NCBI GenBank assembly: GCA_963777045.1
Contig: CAVZPD010000009.1
Span: 310,001 to 374,000, forward strand
DNA length: 64,000 bases
Direction: 5' to 3'
Source of the DNA: JAPSGM01 sp963777045
Lineage (GTDB): Bacteria; Chloroflexota; Limnocylindria; QHBO01
Shown here: one piece after another, positions 37,818-47,244 of the stretch
How positions within the stretch are numbered: position 1 is the stretch's first letter
How the letters are laid out: the number at the start of each line of letters is the position of its first letter
Made by a program: the position numbers and the translations under genes
The notes under the pieces: model-generated
Told to the model about the DNA's origin: nothing
Database searches by the model: none
Seen by the model: the letters and a program-made list of their open reading frames with translations, nothing else

Positions 37818-38222
37818 CTACGCCGACGCGCAACCTCGTCGGCTCAGGCGGCGTCCGGGCTCGGCACGGGCTGCGGTCGTCGAGGGCCCGGGCAGTGCGA
37901 CGCTCCGCATCTGGCGGCTGATGCGCATCAGCGAGCCCAGGCGGTCCTCGACCCGCGCGCGCTCGACGGGCGTGGCCCAATGGCGCAGCGTGTAGTCGAT
38001 CTCGTGCTTGTGGCGCGTGGCGGTGGTGAAGAGCTCCTCCACCCGCGCCGGCACGTCGTCGGCTGGGGCTGCCTTGGCGAGCTCCGAGCGGAGCTCCAGG
38101 ATCTCGAGGTAGTAGGAGGTTGCGAGCCGATCGAGGTCGCGCTGGGCGCCATGCGGCCATGGCTCCGGCGGTCCGCCGAAACCGTAGCGCCGCCACTCCC
38201 CGGATTGGACGCCGTGTGTCAT
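37818..38222 (-). CDS. Uncharacterised 134-residue helical protein
   Basis: Begins MTHGVQSGEWRRYGFGGPPE at an ATG at 38222. A helical core follows (LATSYYLEILELRSELAKAA, RVEELFTTATRHKHEIDYTL, RVEDRLGSLMRISRQMRSVA) with a disordered basic tail. I do not recognise the family. The amphipathic helices suggest a small helical bundle or coiled-coil protein. The frame is intact and lies between two frameshifted genes. Confidence 0.55.
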   Translation of the reverse strand: MTHGVQSGEWRRYGFGGPPEPWPHGAQRDLDRLATSYYLEILELRSELAKAAPADDVPARVEELFTTATRHKHEIDYTLRHWATPVERARVEDRLGSLMRISRQMRSVALPGPSTTAARAEPGRRLSRRGCASA

Positions 38223-38302
38223 GCCGCGACGCGTATCCGACGCCGGGCGTCGCGCGAACAGCGCGCCGTCCGGCCTATCGCGGGCGTACCAAAGGTTGGG
38301 GA

Positions 38303-39104
38303 CTACCGCAGCGTCGATCGCCATCGCTGACGGGAATCCAGTGCCCGGCCCAGATGCCGTTCGAGATGAAGCACGTGGGGCGTGCCATTGAGCATGCCGA
38401 AGGCGGCGGCGGGGGCGCCCGAGGACTTCCCGAGCTCGTGCGGCTTCTCGTCGCGTCACCGCCCCGTTGCCGTCGACCTGCACGCCGGTGTAGTTGCCGG
38501 CCGCGAAGATGACGGTGCGCGGCTCGTCGAAGATGGCCACGTTCGCCTGGCTGGAGCTGGCCCAGGGCGACGTCCGTCCCGCCGATGCGGTCGCCCTCCC
38601 AGCGGAGACTCGACGCGGTAGATGCCGGCGCCCAGCTCCTCGGTGAGGGCCGCGACGCTGGTGCGCACGCTGGCCATGCCGTTTACGTCGGGCTCGACGT
38701 CGACGCGACGGGCTGCGCGGGCTGTCAGCGTGCCGTCGCGGCTGCATCTGCGCCAGCCCGATCTCGACGCGTGGTCGCCTGGTCGGTCGGCAGCGGCACC
38801 GACAGGGCGACCTGCGCGCCGGCTGGGAAGGCCGCCGGGCCGACCGCCAGCGTCTCGCCGGCAGCGTCGACCGGGAGCAGCAGGGAGAGGGAGCCGCTGG
38901 CCGTCTTCGTCGCCGGATCAGTCACCACCGACGGGCCATTACCGGTCCCGACCGGCGCACCGCTGAGCGGGGTGCCGGCGACGCGGGCTGCGTGTTCAGC
39001 AGGCGGATGACCACGCCGATGACGACCACCGCGCCGATCAGCATCACGACGGGCGCGTACGGCGCGCGGGTGCTCAGGAAGAAGTCTCGCTTCGATCGGG
39101 CCAT
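38303..39104 (-). CDS. Membrane-anchored extracytoplasmic protein of unknown function, frameshifted
   Basis: Starts MARSKRDFFLSTRAPYAP with one N-terminal membrane helix (VVMLIGAVVVIGVVIRLLNT). The predicted outer domain includes VVTDPATKTASGSLSLLLPV, AAFPAGAQVALSVPLPTDQA, VRTSVAALTEELGAGIYRVE and ANVAIFDEPRTVIFAAGNYT. It ends near a WAGHWIPV segment. At least four frame changes occur (near 38975, 38775, 38590 and 38430), and the stop at about 38303 is uncertain. I do not recognise the family. It is probably a periplasmic or cell-surface beta-rich domain. Confidence 0.5.
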
Positions 39105-39209
39105 GCTTGTCATGCTGCCCTCCCCATGCAAGTGGCGTACCTCGCCGTGCCAGCCGCCAGGGCGATCGGTGTCGAGATCGGCCTTTGGTAGAATGCTGGC
39201 CGCACGCGC

Positions 39210-39284
39210 TGGGGTGTGGCCAAGCGGTAAGGCGCCTGACTCTGGATCAGGAGATCGAAGGTTCGAATCCTTCCGCCCCAGCCA
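39210..39284 (+). tRNA. tRNA-Gln (anticodon CTG), CCA encoded
   Basis: Cloverleaf: acceptor stem TGGGGTG/CGCCCCA (one T-G pair), D-arm around GCCAAGCGGTAAGGC, anticodon stem CCTGA/TCAGG with loop CTCTGGA (anticodon CTG, reading CAG), and T-arm GAAGG-TTCGAAT-CCTTC. Discriminator G is followed by an encoded CCA. A likely -10 hexamer, TAGAAT, lies at 39189-39194. Confidence 0.97.
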
Positions 39285-39552
39285 ACACCGCGCGCCGCTA
39301 CCCGATACATCGGGCAATTCGTCACCGGAAGCCGATGTGGGGTTTCATTCTGCCGCTCCCATCGGGCAGCCCTTCGCACGAACAGCACCCCTGGGTGCCC
39401 CATACGCTCACGGTTGCCCGATGTAACCGCAGTCCGTCGCCCGCAGCTCGCGTCTGGTGACGTTCTTCCGATATGCCGGCAGGCGCAACACCGGCGGCTG
39501 GCTCAGCGTCGGGGAGGGAAGTAATCGGGGAGGGAAGGCGGAGGCCGGGCAG

Positions 39553-40002
39553 ATGGGGAGGATCATCGCGCTGGTCATGCTGGTGGCCGTGCTGACGAGC
39601 GGCTGCAACTGGATCGGTCTGTCGGGGAAGCCGCCTGCCTGGGTCACCGATCGCGAGCCGCTGCCATCCTGCGGCGTGGAGGACCTGGGGCATGGCGAGG
39701 GCGTCGACACGCAGGCGCGTCGCTGTCTGCTCGACGCGTTCCAGTCCGGCGAGGCGGCGGAGCTGATCTCGAATGCGACAACCATCGAGGGTGCGCCGGT
39801 CTCCCAGATCTACCGCGTCCATGCCGACGGCCGGGTCGAGATCTTCTTCGACTGGACGCGTGATCCCCTGGGTCCGGGCGGCTGGGAGCGCCTTGCCTGC
39901 GAGGGCCTGGCGCCAGTGCAGGAGACGAACACGGCGGACAACTACCTCCCGCCGGAGATGGTCTTCCGCGAAGTGAACTGCCGGACGGTGGAGGAAGGCT
40001 GA
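39553..40002 (+). CDS. Lipoprotein of unknown function
   Basis: Starting at the ATG at 39553, the protein begins MGRIIALVMLVAVLTSGCNW. This is a typical lipoprotein signal with lipobox LTSGC; Cys-18 would be lipidated. The mature domain (RCLLDAFQSGEAAELISNAT, GAPVSQIYRVHADGRVEIFF, DWTRDPLGPGGWERLACEGL) resembles DUF4362-like small extracytoplasmic domains, with a pair of likely disulfide cysteines. The open frame begins upstream at 39457 without a credible signal. The frame is intact, and the gene lies downstream of tRNA-Gln. Confidence 0.72.
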   Translation: MGRIIALVMLVAVLTSGCNWIGLSGKPPAWVTDREPLPSCGVEDLGHGEGVDTQARRCLLDAFQSGEAAELISNATTIEGAPVSQIYRVHADGRVEIFFDWTRDPLGPGGWERLACEGLAPVQETNTADNYLPPEMVFREVNCRTVEEG

Positions 40003-40013
40003 GGAGGGAACGC

Positions 40014-40172
40014 ATGATCCGGATTCACGCCTCGCTGGAGGACGTGCTTGCGGCGCCGCGGGAGCACCCGGCCGCGCGCTCATCGGCCTGCGGCTGCGCC
40101 GCCAGGACCGTCCATTGGTCCCGTGACCAGGTGAGTAATGGCACGGAGCCAATGTCCGCATCGGGCATTTAA
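40014..40172 (+). CDS. Small open frame after the lipoprotein (52 aa)
   Basis: A good ribosome site, GAGGAGGGAACGC, precedes an ATG at 40014 that reads MIRIHASLEDVLAAPREHPA. The later residues look non-native (cysteine-rich). An alternative frame from about 40080 gives LIGLRLRRQDRPLVP and a stop near 40125. The true product may be a 35-40 residue peptide with one sequencing indel. No family is recognised. Confidence 0.38.
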   Translation: MIRIHASLEDVLAAPREHPAARSSACGCAARTVHWSRDQVSNGTEPMSASGI

Positions 40173-40283
40173 TAGGTGAGGGCCCATCCCGCTCGACGCT
40201 CCGTCGGAGGCGGGCTCGCGAAGGTGAACCCCGCCTTGGCCGAACTGGGCCATCACATCTTCGGCGATGGAGGCTCCCCTAAC

Positions 40284-43200
40284 GTGGACCACAAATACGA
40301 GTGCTTGGACGGCAACGAGGCTGCGGCACGCGTCGCCTACGCCGCCAGCGAAGTCATCTCGATCTATCCGATCACGCCTGCCTCGCCGATGGCGGAGCAC
40401 TGCGACGATTGGGCGGCCGCGGGTCGTCCGAACCTGTGGGGCAAGGTCCCGGACGTCATCGAGATGCAGTCCGAGGCGGGGGCGGCCGGCGCCCTCCACG
40501 GCGCGCTCCAGAAGGGCGCCCTCGGGACCACGTTCACGGCGTCGCAGGGGCTCCTGCTCATGGTCCCCAACATGTTCAAGATCGCCGGCGAGCTGACGCC
40601 GACAGTGATCCACGTCGCGGCTCGCACCGTGGCGACCCACGCCCTGTCGATCTTCGGCGACCACAGCGACGTCATGCATGCGCGCTCCACCGGCTGGGCA
40701 ATGCTCGCCGCCGGTTCGGTCCAGGAGGCGCACGACTTCGCACTCGTCGCCCACGCGGCCACGCTGCGTGCCCGGGTGCCGTTCCTTCATTTCTTCGATG
40801 GGTTCCGGACATCCCACGAGGTCAACAAGATCGCGGTCCTCGAGGACGACGATATCCGGGCGCTGGTGCGTGACGAGGACGTGATCGCCTTCCGCGAGCG
40901 TGGGATGACCCCGGACGCCCCCGTGGTGCGGGGAACGGCCCAGAACCCCGACGTCTTCTTCCAGGCGCGCGAGGCGTCGAACCCATTCCACCTCGCCGTC
41001 CCGGGCATCGTGCAGGAGGTGATGGACGAGCTCGCGGAGCGGACCGGCCGGCGCTACGGCCTGGTTGACTACCACGGCGCCCCCGACGCGGACCGCGTCG
41101 TCATCGCGATGGGCTCGGCCAATGGCGCGATCGAGGAGACCGTCGACGCCCTGGTGGCAGCCGGCGAGCGTGTCGGGATGCTGCGCGTTCGGCTCTTCCA
41201 GCCGTTTCCCGCCGAGCAGCTCGTCGCCGCGCTTCCATCGACGGTGCGCGCGATCGCCGTCCTCGACCGCACGAAGGAGCCTGGCGCAGTCGGCGAGCCG
41301 CTGTACCTCGCGACCGTCGCTGCGCTGGCGGAGGCGATGGATGGCGATGCGCCGCCGTTCGCGAAGGCGCCGCGGGTCATCGGCGGGCGATACGGCCTCT
41401 CCTCCAAGGAGATGACCCCCTCGATGGTCAAGCCGATCTTCGAGGAGCTGGCCGCGGCGCAGCCAAAGCGGCACTTCACCGCGGGCATCTACGACGACGT
41501 CACGCACCTGAGCCTGCCGATCGACACGGATTTCCACCGCCCGCGCCCCGCCGGGGAGGTGCAGGCCGTGTTCTTCGGGCTCGGCTCGGACGGCACCGTC
41601 GGCGCCAACAAGGCGTCGGTCACCATCATCGGCGAGAACACCGACCTGTTCGCGCAGGGCTACTTCGTGTACGACTCCAAGAAGGCGGGATCGATCACCG
41701 TCTCCCACCTGCGCTTCGGGCCCGAGCCGATCACCTCCACCTACCTCGTCGAGGACGCCGACTTCGTCGCCTGCCACCAGTTCGGGCTGCTCGGCAAGAC
41801 GAAGGTGCTCGAGTACGCGAAACACGGGGCGACGTTCCTCCTCAATGCCCCGTATGGCCCGGACGAGGTCTGGGATCACCTGCCGGGTGGTGTCCAGCAG
41901 CTGCTCCTCGACAAGGAGATCGACTTCTGGGTGATCGACGCGGTCGCCGTGGCCGACGAGGCCGGCATGGGCAGCCGGATCAACACCATCATGCAGCCGT
42001 GCTTCTTCCAGCTGGCGGGGATCCTGCCGGCGGATGAGGCGATCGCCCGTATCAAGGCCTTCGTCGAGAAGACGTACGCCAAGCGCGGCGAGGCCATCGT
42101 CCAGCGCAACTTCCTGGCCATCGACAATTCGCTCGAGCGCCTGGCGCACGTGCCGCTCGGCAAGGTGAGCAACGACCGGCCGACGACTCCGCCGGTGCCG
42201 GTCGACGTGCCCGACTTCGTCGCCCGCTTCACCTCGCGCGTGATGGCCGGCGACGGGGACCTGCTGCCGGTGAGCGCACTGCCCGTTGATGGGACCTTCC
42301 CCAGCGGCACGACCAAGTACGAGAAGCGGGCCATCGCCCAGACCATCCCGATCTGGGATCCCGACGTCTGCATCGATTGCGGCAAGTGCGCCATCGTCTG
42401 CCCGCATGCCACGATCCGCATGAAGGTCTTCCCGACCTCCGCGGTCGAGTCGGCACCCGATGGGCTTCCTGCACAAGGAGTTCCGCTCGCGGGACCTGCC
42501 CGACCATCGGCTCACCATCCAGGTCGCGCCCGACGACTGCACCGGCTGCGGCGTCTGCGTCGACGTCTGCCCGGCCAAGAGCAAGACCGATACGAGCCAC
42601 AAGGCGATCAACATGGAGCCGGTGGCCGAGCACCGCGATATCGAGCGGCCGCGCTGGGACTTCTTCCAGTCCATCGCGCCCCTCGACCGCGGCCTGATCC
42701 CCCACGACACGGTCAAGGGCAGCCAGGTGCTGGAGCCGCTCTTCGAGTTCTCCGGCGCGTGTGCCGGTTGCGGGGAGACGCCGTACATCCGCCTCGTCAG
42801 CCAGCTCTTCGGCGACCGGATGATCGTGGCCAACGCGACCGGCTGCTCGTCGATCTACGGCGGGAACCTGCCGACAACCCCCTGGACGGTCAACGCGATC
42901 GGCCGCGGCCCCGCCTGGAACAACTCGCTCTTCGAGGACAACGCCGAGTTTGGCCTGGGGATGCGCCTCGCGCTCGACGCCCAGACCGATCACGCTCGAC
43001 AGCTCCTCGAGCGCCTCGCTCCGCAGCTCGGTCGCGAGCTCGTTGACGGCCTCATCGGCGCCGCGCAGGAGACCGAGGAGGAGATCGCGCTCCAGCGAGA
43101 GCGGGTTGGCCGCCTGCGCGAGGCGCTCGCCGGGCTCGAGGAGCCGTTCCGTTCCGACGCGCGACAGCTTCTCGCGGTCTGCGATGACCTGGTCCGGAGG

Positions 43201-43931
43201 GGGATCTGGATCATCGGCGGCGACGGCTGGGCCTACGACATCGGCTATGGGGGCCTTGACCAGGTCCTCTCGTCGGGCCGCAACGTGAACATCCTGGTCC
43301 TCGACACCGAGGTCTACTCGAACACGGGCGGTCAGTCCTCGAAGGCGACGCCGCGCGGTGCCGTTGCCAAGTTCGCGGCCGCCGGGAAGGGAACGGCCAA
43401 GAAGGACCTCGGCGCGATTGCCCGCTCGTACGGCAACGTCTACGTCGCCCAGGTCTCGATGGGCGCCAATGACCTGCAGACCACCAAGGCCCTGCTCGAG
43501 GCCGATGCGTGGCCGGGCCCATCGCTGGTCATCGCGTACAGCACGTGCATCGCGCACGGGATCGACATGAGCAAGTCGATGTCGCATCAGAAGGATGCGG
43601 TCAAGAGCGGCTACTGGCCCCTCTACCGCTTCCAGCCATCGGAAATGGAAGGCGGCCGGCCATTCAAGCTGGACTCCTCCGCTCCCTCGATCCCCATCGC
43701 CGCATTCGCCGAGACGGAGACGCGCTTCGCGTTCCTGCGACGGACGCACCCGGAACGCGCCGCGGAGCTCGCGGAGCTCGCCCAGGCGGATGCTGACGAG
43801 CGATGGCGGTACTACCAACAGCTGGGCGGAATCGAACGCACCGTTCCGCACATCCAACAGCCCGACCCGACCATCGAGCCCGAGGTCGAGACCGATGCGG
43901 GCTATCACTACGAGGGCGAGGAGGAACCGGC

Positions 43932-43935
<4 letters not shown>
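40284..43935 (+). CDS. nifJ: Pyruvate:ferredoxin (flavodoxin) oxidoreductase, one frameshift
   Basis: Oxidatively decarboxylates pyruvate to acetyl-CoA while reducing ferredoxin or flavodoxin. It is the single-polypeptide homodimer type, about 1,216 residues. Domain I carries YPITPASPMAEHCDDW. The middle has the EKR-type segment, then two [4Fe-4S] motifs, CIDCGKCAIVCPHATI and CTGCGVCVDVCPAKS. The TPP domain has CAGCGETPY, ATGCSSIYGG and IIGGDGWAYDIGYGG. The substrate/TPP loop is VYSNTGGQSSKATP. The only break is an extra G near 42463, before GFLHKEFRSRDLP. I prefer the GTG at 40284 (VDHKYECLDGNEAAARVAYA), with GGAGG upstream. Confidence 0.95.
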
Positions 43936-45066
<1,131 letters not shown>

Positions 45067-45119
45067 AACGTCCGCCTTCGGCCGTTTGGCCTGACCAATG
45101 TGACGATCGGCCCGCAGGT

Positions 45120-45159
45120 ACTATAGATGTGACCGACATATAGTGCGTGGTGACATATA
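45120..45159. promoter_or_regulatory. Operator-like palindrome and repeated GACATATA upstream of arsR
   Basis: ACTATA (45120-45125) and TATAGT (45139-45144) form an inverted repeat. GACATATA occurs twice in direct orientation (45135-45142 and 45152-45159). The AT-rich block stands out sharply from the GC-rich surroundings and includes a possible -10 (TACTAT, 45119-45124). The related sequence GGACATATGC (inverted) lies before the other ArsR gene at 63743. Autoregulation by an ArsR dimer is the simplest reading. Confidence 0.55.
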
Positions 45160-45207
45160 AAGGCACGAGAGGTCTGCAGAGCCGGCTCAGACCAGGACCG
45201 GGACGCG

Positions 45208-45587
45208 ATGTTGCTGAGCACCGGCGGACGACATCGATGCGATCCAGGTGTCGCTGCTGCGGACCCTGGCCAGCGTCCATCGACTGCGCATCGTCCACCT
45301 GCTTGGGACGCGGCTCGCACGAGGTCCACGAGCTGGCCGATGAGCTCGGACTCCAGCAGGCCGCGACGTCGCAGCACCTGGCCGCGATGCGGGCAGCGGG
45401 GCTGGTCGAGGCGGTTCGCGACGGTCGCGCAGTGCGCTACCGGCTGAGCGACCAGCAGATCAGCACCGCGTGCGAGCTGATGCGCGAAGCGCTGGTCCGC
45501 CGTCTCTCCCGGCTTGGCGACCTGGCGGCGCAGGCCAGCGCGTCACCCGAGCTGGTCCTTTCATCCCGGGAGGTGGGGCAGTCGTGA
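45208..45587 (+). CDS. ArsR/SmtB-family regulator at the head of the sulfur/Hdr cluster, frameshifted
   Basis: Winged-helix repressor. The recognition region is HEVHELADELGLQQAATSQH, then LAAMRAAGLVEAVRDGRAVR and YRLSDQQISTACELMREAL. The N-terminal helix VSLLRTLASVHRLRIVHLLG is in another frame, with breaks near 45240 and 45310. The classical metal-binding ELCVCDL motif is absent. A cysteine in ISTACELM recurs at the same place in the ArsR protein at 63743 (IIAACGLM), so it may be the sensing thiol. ATG at 45208. The stop overlaps the next gene (GTGA). Confidence 0.8.
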
Positions 45588-45997
45588 ACGAGACGCTATC
45601 CGATCGTCCTGTTCTCCGGGACGCGAGGACAAGCTGCATGCCGCGGGGACCATCGCGGCCGGCGCCGCCGCCATGGGCCGGCCCGGTGAACGTGCTGCTC
45701 ATGTACTGGGCCCTGGACGCCTTCCGGGCCGACCGCATCGGCCAGGACCACGGGCTCGCGTACGACGCCGCGCGTCCGCGGCCCGATGAGCCCGTCGGAA
45801 CGCGTCGGGGACATCCCGTGGCTCGACACGTTCCGCCAGGCGAAGGAGCTCGGGCGAGGTCAGCGTGCTTGCCTGCTCCGGGTCGCTGGCGACGCTTGGC
45901 ATCGATCCCGCGGCGCTCGACCCGCTGGTTGATTCGTCGGGCGGCATCGCCTCCTTCCTGCGTGGCCGCGGAAGACGGCCAGATGATGTTCATCTGA
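45584..45997 (+). CDS. DsrE/DsrF/DrsH-like protein, frameshifted
   Basis: Sulfur-trafficking-type protein of the DsrE/DrsH fold. Read across frames it gives LSIVLFSGTRDKLHAAGTIA, AGAAAMGRPVNVLLMYWALD, LGDIPWLDTFRQAKELGEVS and LACSGSLATLGIDPAALDPL, ending ASFLRAAEDGQMMFI. The cysteine in LACSGSLATLGI is at the position used for persulfide transfer in this family. Breaks lie near 45615, 45680, 45790 and 45850. A GTG at 45584 overlaps the arsR stop. Confidence 0.75.
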   Translation: MNETLSDRPVLRDARTSCMPRGPSRPAPPPWAGPVNVLLMYWALDAFRADRIGQDHGLAYDAARPRPDEPVGTRRGHPVARHVPPGEGARARSACLPAPGRWRRLASIPRRSTRWLIRRAASPPSCVAAEDGQMMFI

Positions 45998-46040
45998 GCG
46001 TGACGAAGCGTCCGCCCACGAAATAAGGAGAACCAGACAG

Positions 46041-46420
46041 ATGGCCGATAACGAGAAGCTCGTGTTCATGGTGACTCACGGGCCCGAGGATCCGGAGCTG
46101 GCCACGATCCCCTTCGTGATGGCCGTTGCGGCGCTGGCATCGGATGTCGAGGTCGGTGATCGGTTTCCAGGGCGGACGGAGTCCGACTGGTCCACAAGGG
46201 CGGGGCCGAGAGGATCGAGGCCGCCGGAATTCCCGCCCCTCAGCCAAGCTGATTGACCGACCTGCGCGAGCTGGGCGGCAGCATGCTCGTGTGCGAGCCC
46301 TGCGTGAAGAGCCGAGGCATCGACGAGCCCGGACAGCCTCATCGAGGGCGCCGAGGTGGTGGCCGCCGCACGCTTCATCGCCGAGATCACTTCGTGCAAC
46401 CAGACAGCCTCGTCTACTGA
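46041..46420 (+). CDS. DsrE-family protein, frameshifted
   Basis: Second DsrE-type sulfur-relay protein of the cluster. It begins MADNEKLVFMVTHGPEDPEL, then AVAALASDVEVVIGFQGDGV, VRLVHKGGAERIEAAGIPA, LRELGGSMLVCEPCVKSRGI and IEGAEVVAAARFIAEITSCN, ending QTLVY at 46420. The cysteines in VCEPCVKS are at the family's usual active position. Breaks lie near 46160, 46230, 46330 and 46405. A ribosome site AAGGAGAA precedes the ATG. Confidence 0.78.
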
Positions 46421-46451
46421 TTCGACGAGCGATACGAACGGAGAACCGGCA

Positions 46452-46718
46452 ATGACCATCGAAACCCCGGTCGACCTCGAGCACCATCACCGCCGACAAG
46501 GTCGATGGATGCGCGCGGTGCGGCATGCCCCGGCCCGCTGCTGGAGGCGAAGAAGGGCATCGGCGCCGTGCCCGTGGGTGCCGTGATCGAGATCTGGTCG
46601 AGCGACCCGGTGACCAAGACCGACATCGGCGCATGGGCCGGCAAGGTCGGGCACACCTTCCTCGGCCACCTCGAAGACGGTCGGCTATGACCGTGTCTTC
46701 CTGCAGCGCGCGAAGTAG
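46452..46718 (+). CDS. TusA-family sulfur carrier, frameshifted
   Basis: Small sulfur-transfer protein. The hallmark Cys-Pro motif is in VDARGAACPGPLLEAKKGIG, followed by VGAVIEIWSSDPVTKTDIGA and WAGKVGHTFLGHLEDG. A frameshift at 46680-46688 hides the true end YDRVFLQRAK (stop at 46718). Another near 46490 separates the ATG at 46452 (MTIETPVDLEHH) from the core. The reactive cysteine would carry persulfide from or to DsrE proteins or an Hdr-type complex. It lies between the DsrE genes and the MvhD/Hdr genes. Confidence 0.85.
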
Positions 46719-46735
46719 GCCACACGAGCAGTCCA

Positions 46736-46776
46736 GGGCCGGCCGGGTCGCGCAGCAGCCCCGGCCCGGCCGGCCC
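46736..46776. terminator. 12-bp hairpin between tusA and the MvhD-like gene
   Basis: gggccggccggg (46736-46747) and cccggccggccc (46765-46776) form a perfect 12-bp stem with a 17-base loop. There is no T-run. It could partly terminate or set the stoichiometry between the sulfur-carrier genes and the Hdr-complex genes. Confidence 0.45.
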
Positions 46777-46800
46777 GATCAGCCACGGAGTGATGGCCCG

Positions 46801-47244
46801 ATGACCGTGCTCACGCCCACGGCGAACCGACGGCGAGGCCGCCGAGGGACCGCGCCGGATCCTCGTCTTCTCGACGAACAACATCTCGGATCCGGGGATC
46901 GACCTGGCGGGGAGCTCGCACATGCACTACTCGCCGGGCGTGCATGGTGATCGGCCTGCCCTGCACCAGCGGGATCCGGCCGAGCTGGATCGTGCACGCC
47001 ATCGAGCGCGGCTTCGACGGGGTCTTCATCGCCTCGGACGGGGATGAGTGCGCCTACCTGCCCGACTGCGCCGAGCGCTCTTCGAAGATCGTGGCGCGGG
47101 CGCAGGAGGAGCTGAAGGCGAAGGGCATGCAACGGCAGCGGCTGAAGATGGCCGCCATCTGCTCGGTCTGCGCCGATCCCTTCACCAAGCACGTGCAGCA
47201 GTTCGCGGGGTCGCTCGCCGAGCTGACGCGCGACGGAGGCATGA
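46801..47244 (+). CDS. MvhD-like hydrogenase iron-sulfur subunit, frameshifted
   Basis: Small electron-transfer subunit of the MvhD family, which links HdrA to an electron donor and also occurs fused in QmoB. The core reads RILVFSTNNISDPGIDLAGS, VIGLPCTSGIRPSWIVHAIE, RGFDGVFIASDGDECAYLPD and AAICSVCADPFTKHVQQFAG. It has one C-T-S-G, one D-E-C and one C-S-V-C in the places of the usual ligands (somewhat degenerate). Breaks lie near 46835, 46945 and 47235. ATG at 46801. The stop at 47244 overlaps the next ATG. Confidence 0.75.

Noticed and set aside
45208..45587. Arsenic-resistance operon
   Set aside because: The ArsR-type regulator lacks the metal-binding cysteine motif, and no arsenate reductase or arsenite exporter is nearby; the neighbours are sulfur-carrier genes.
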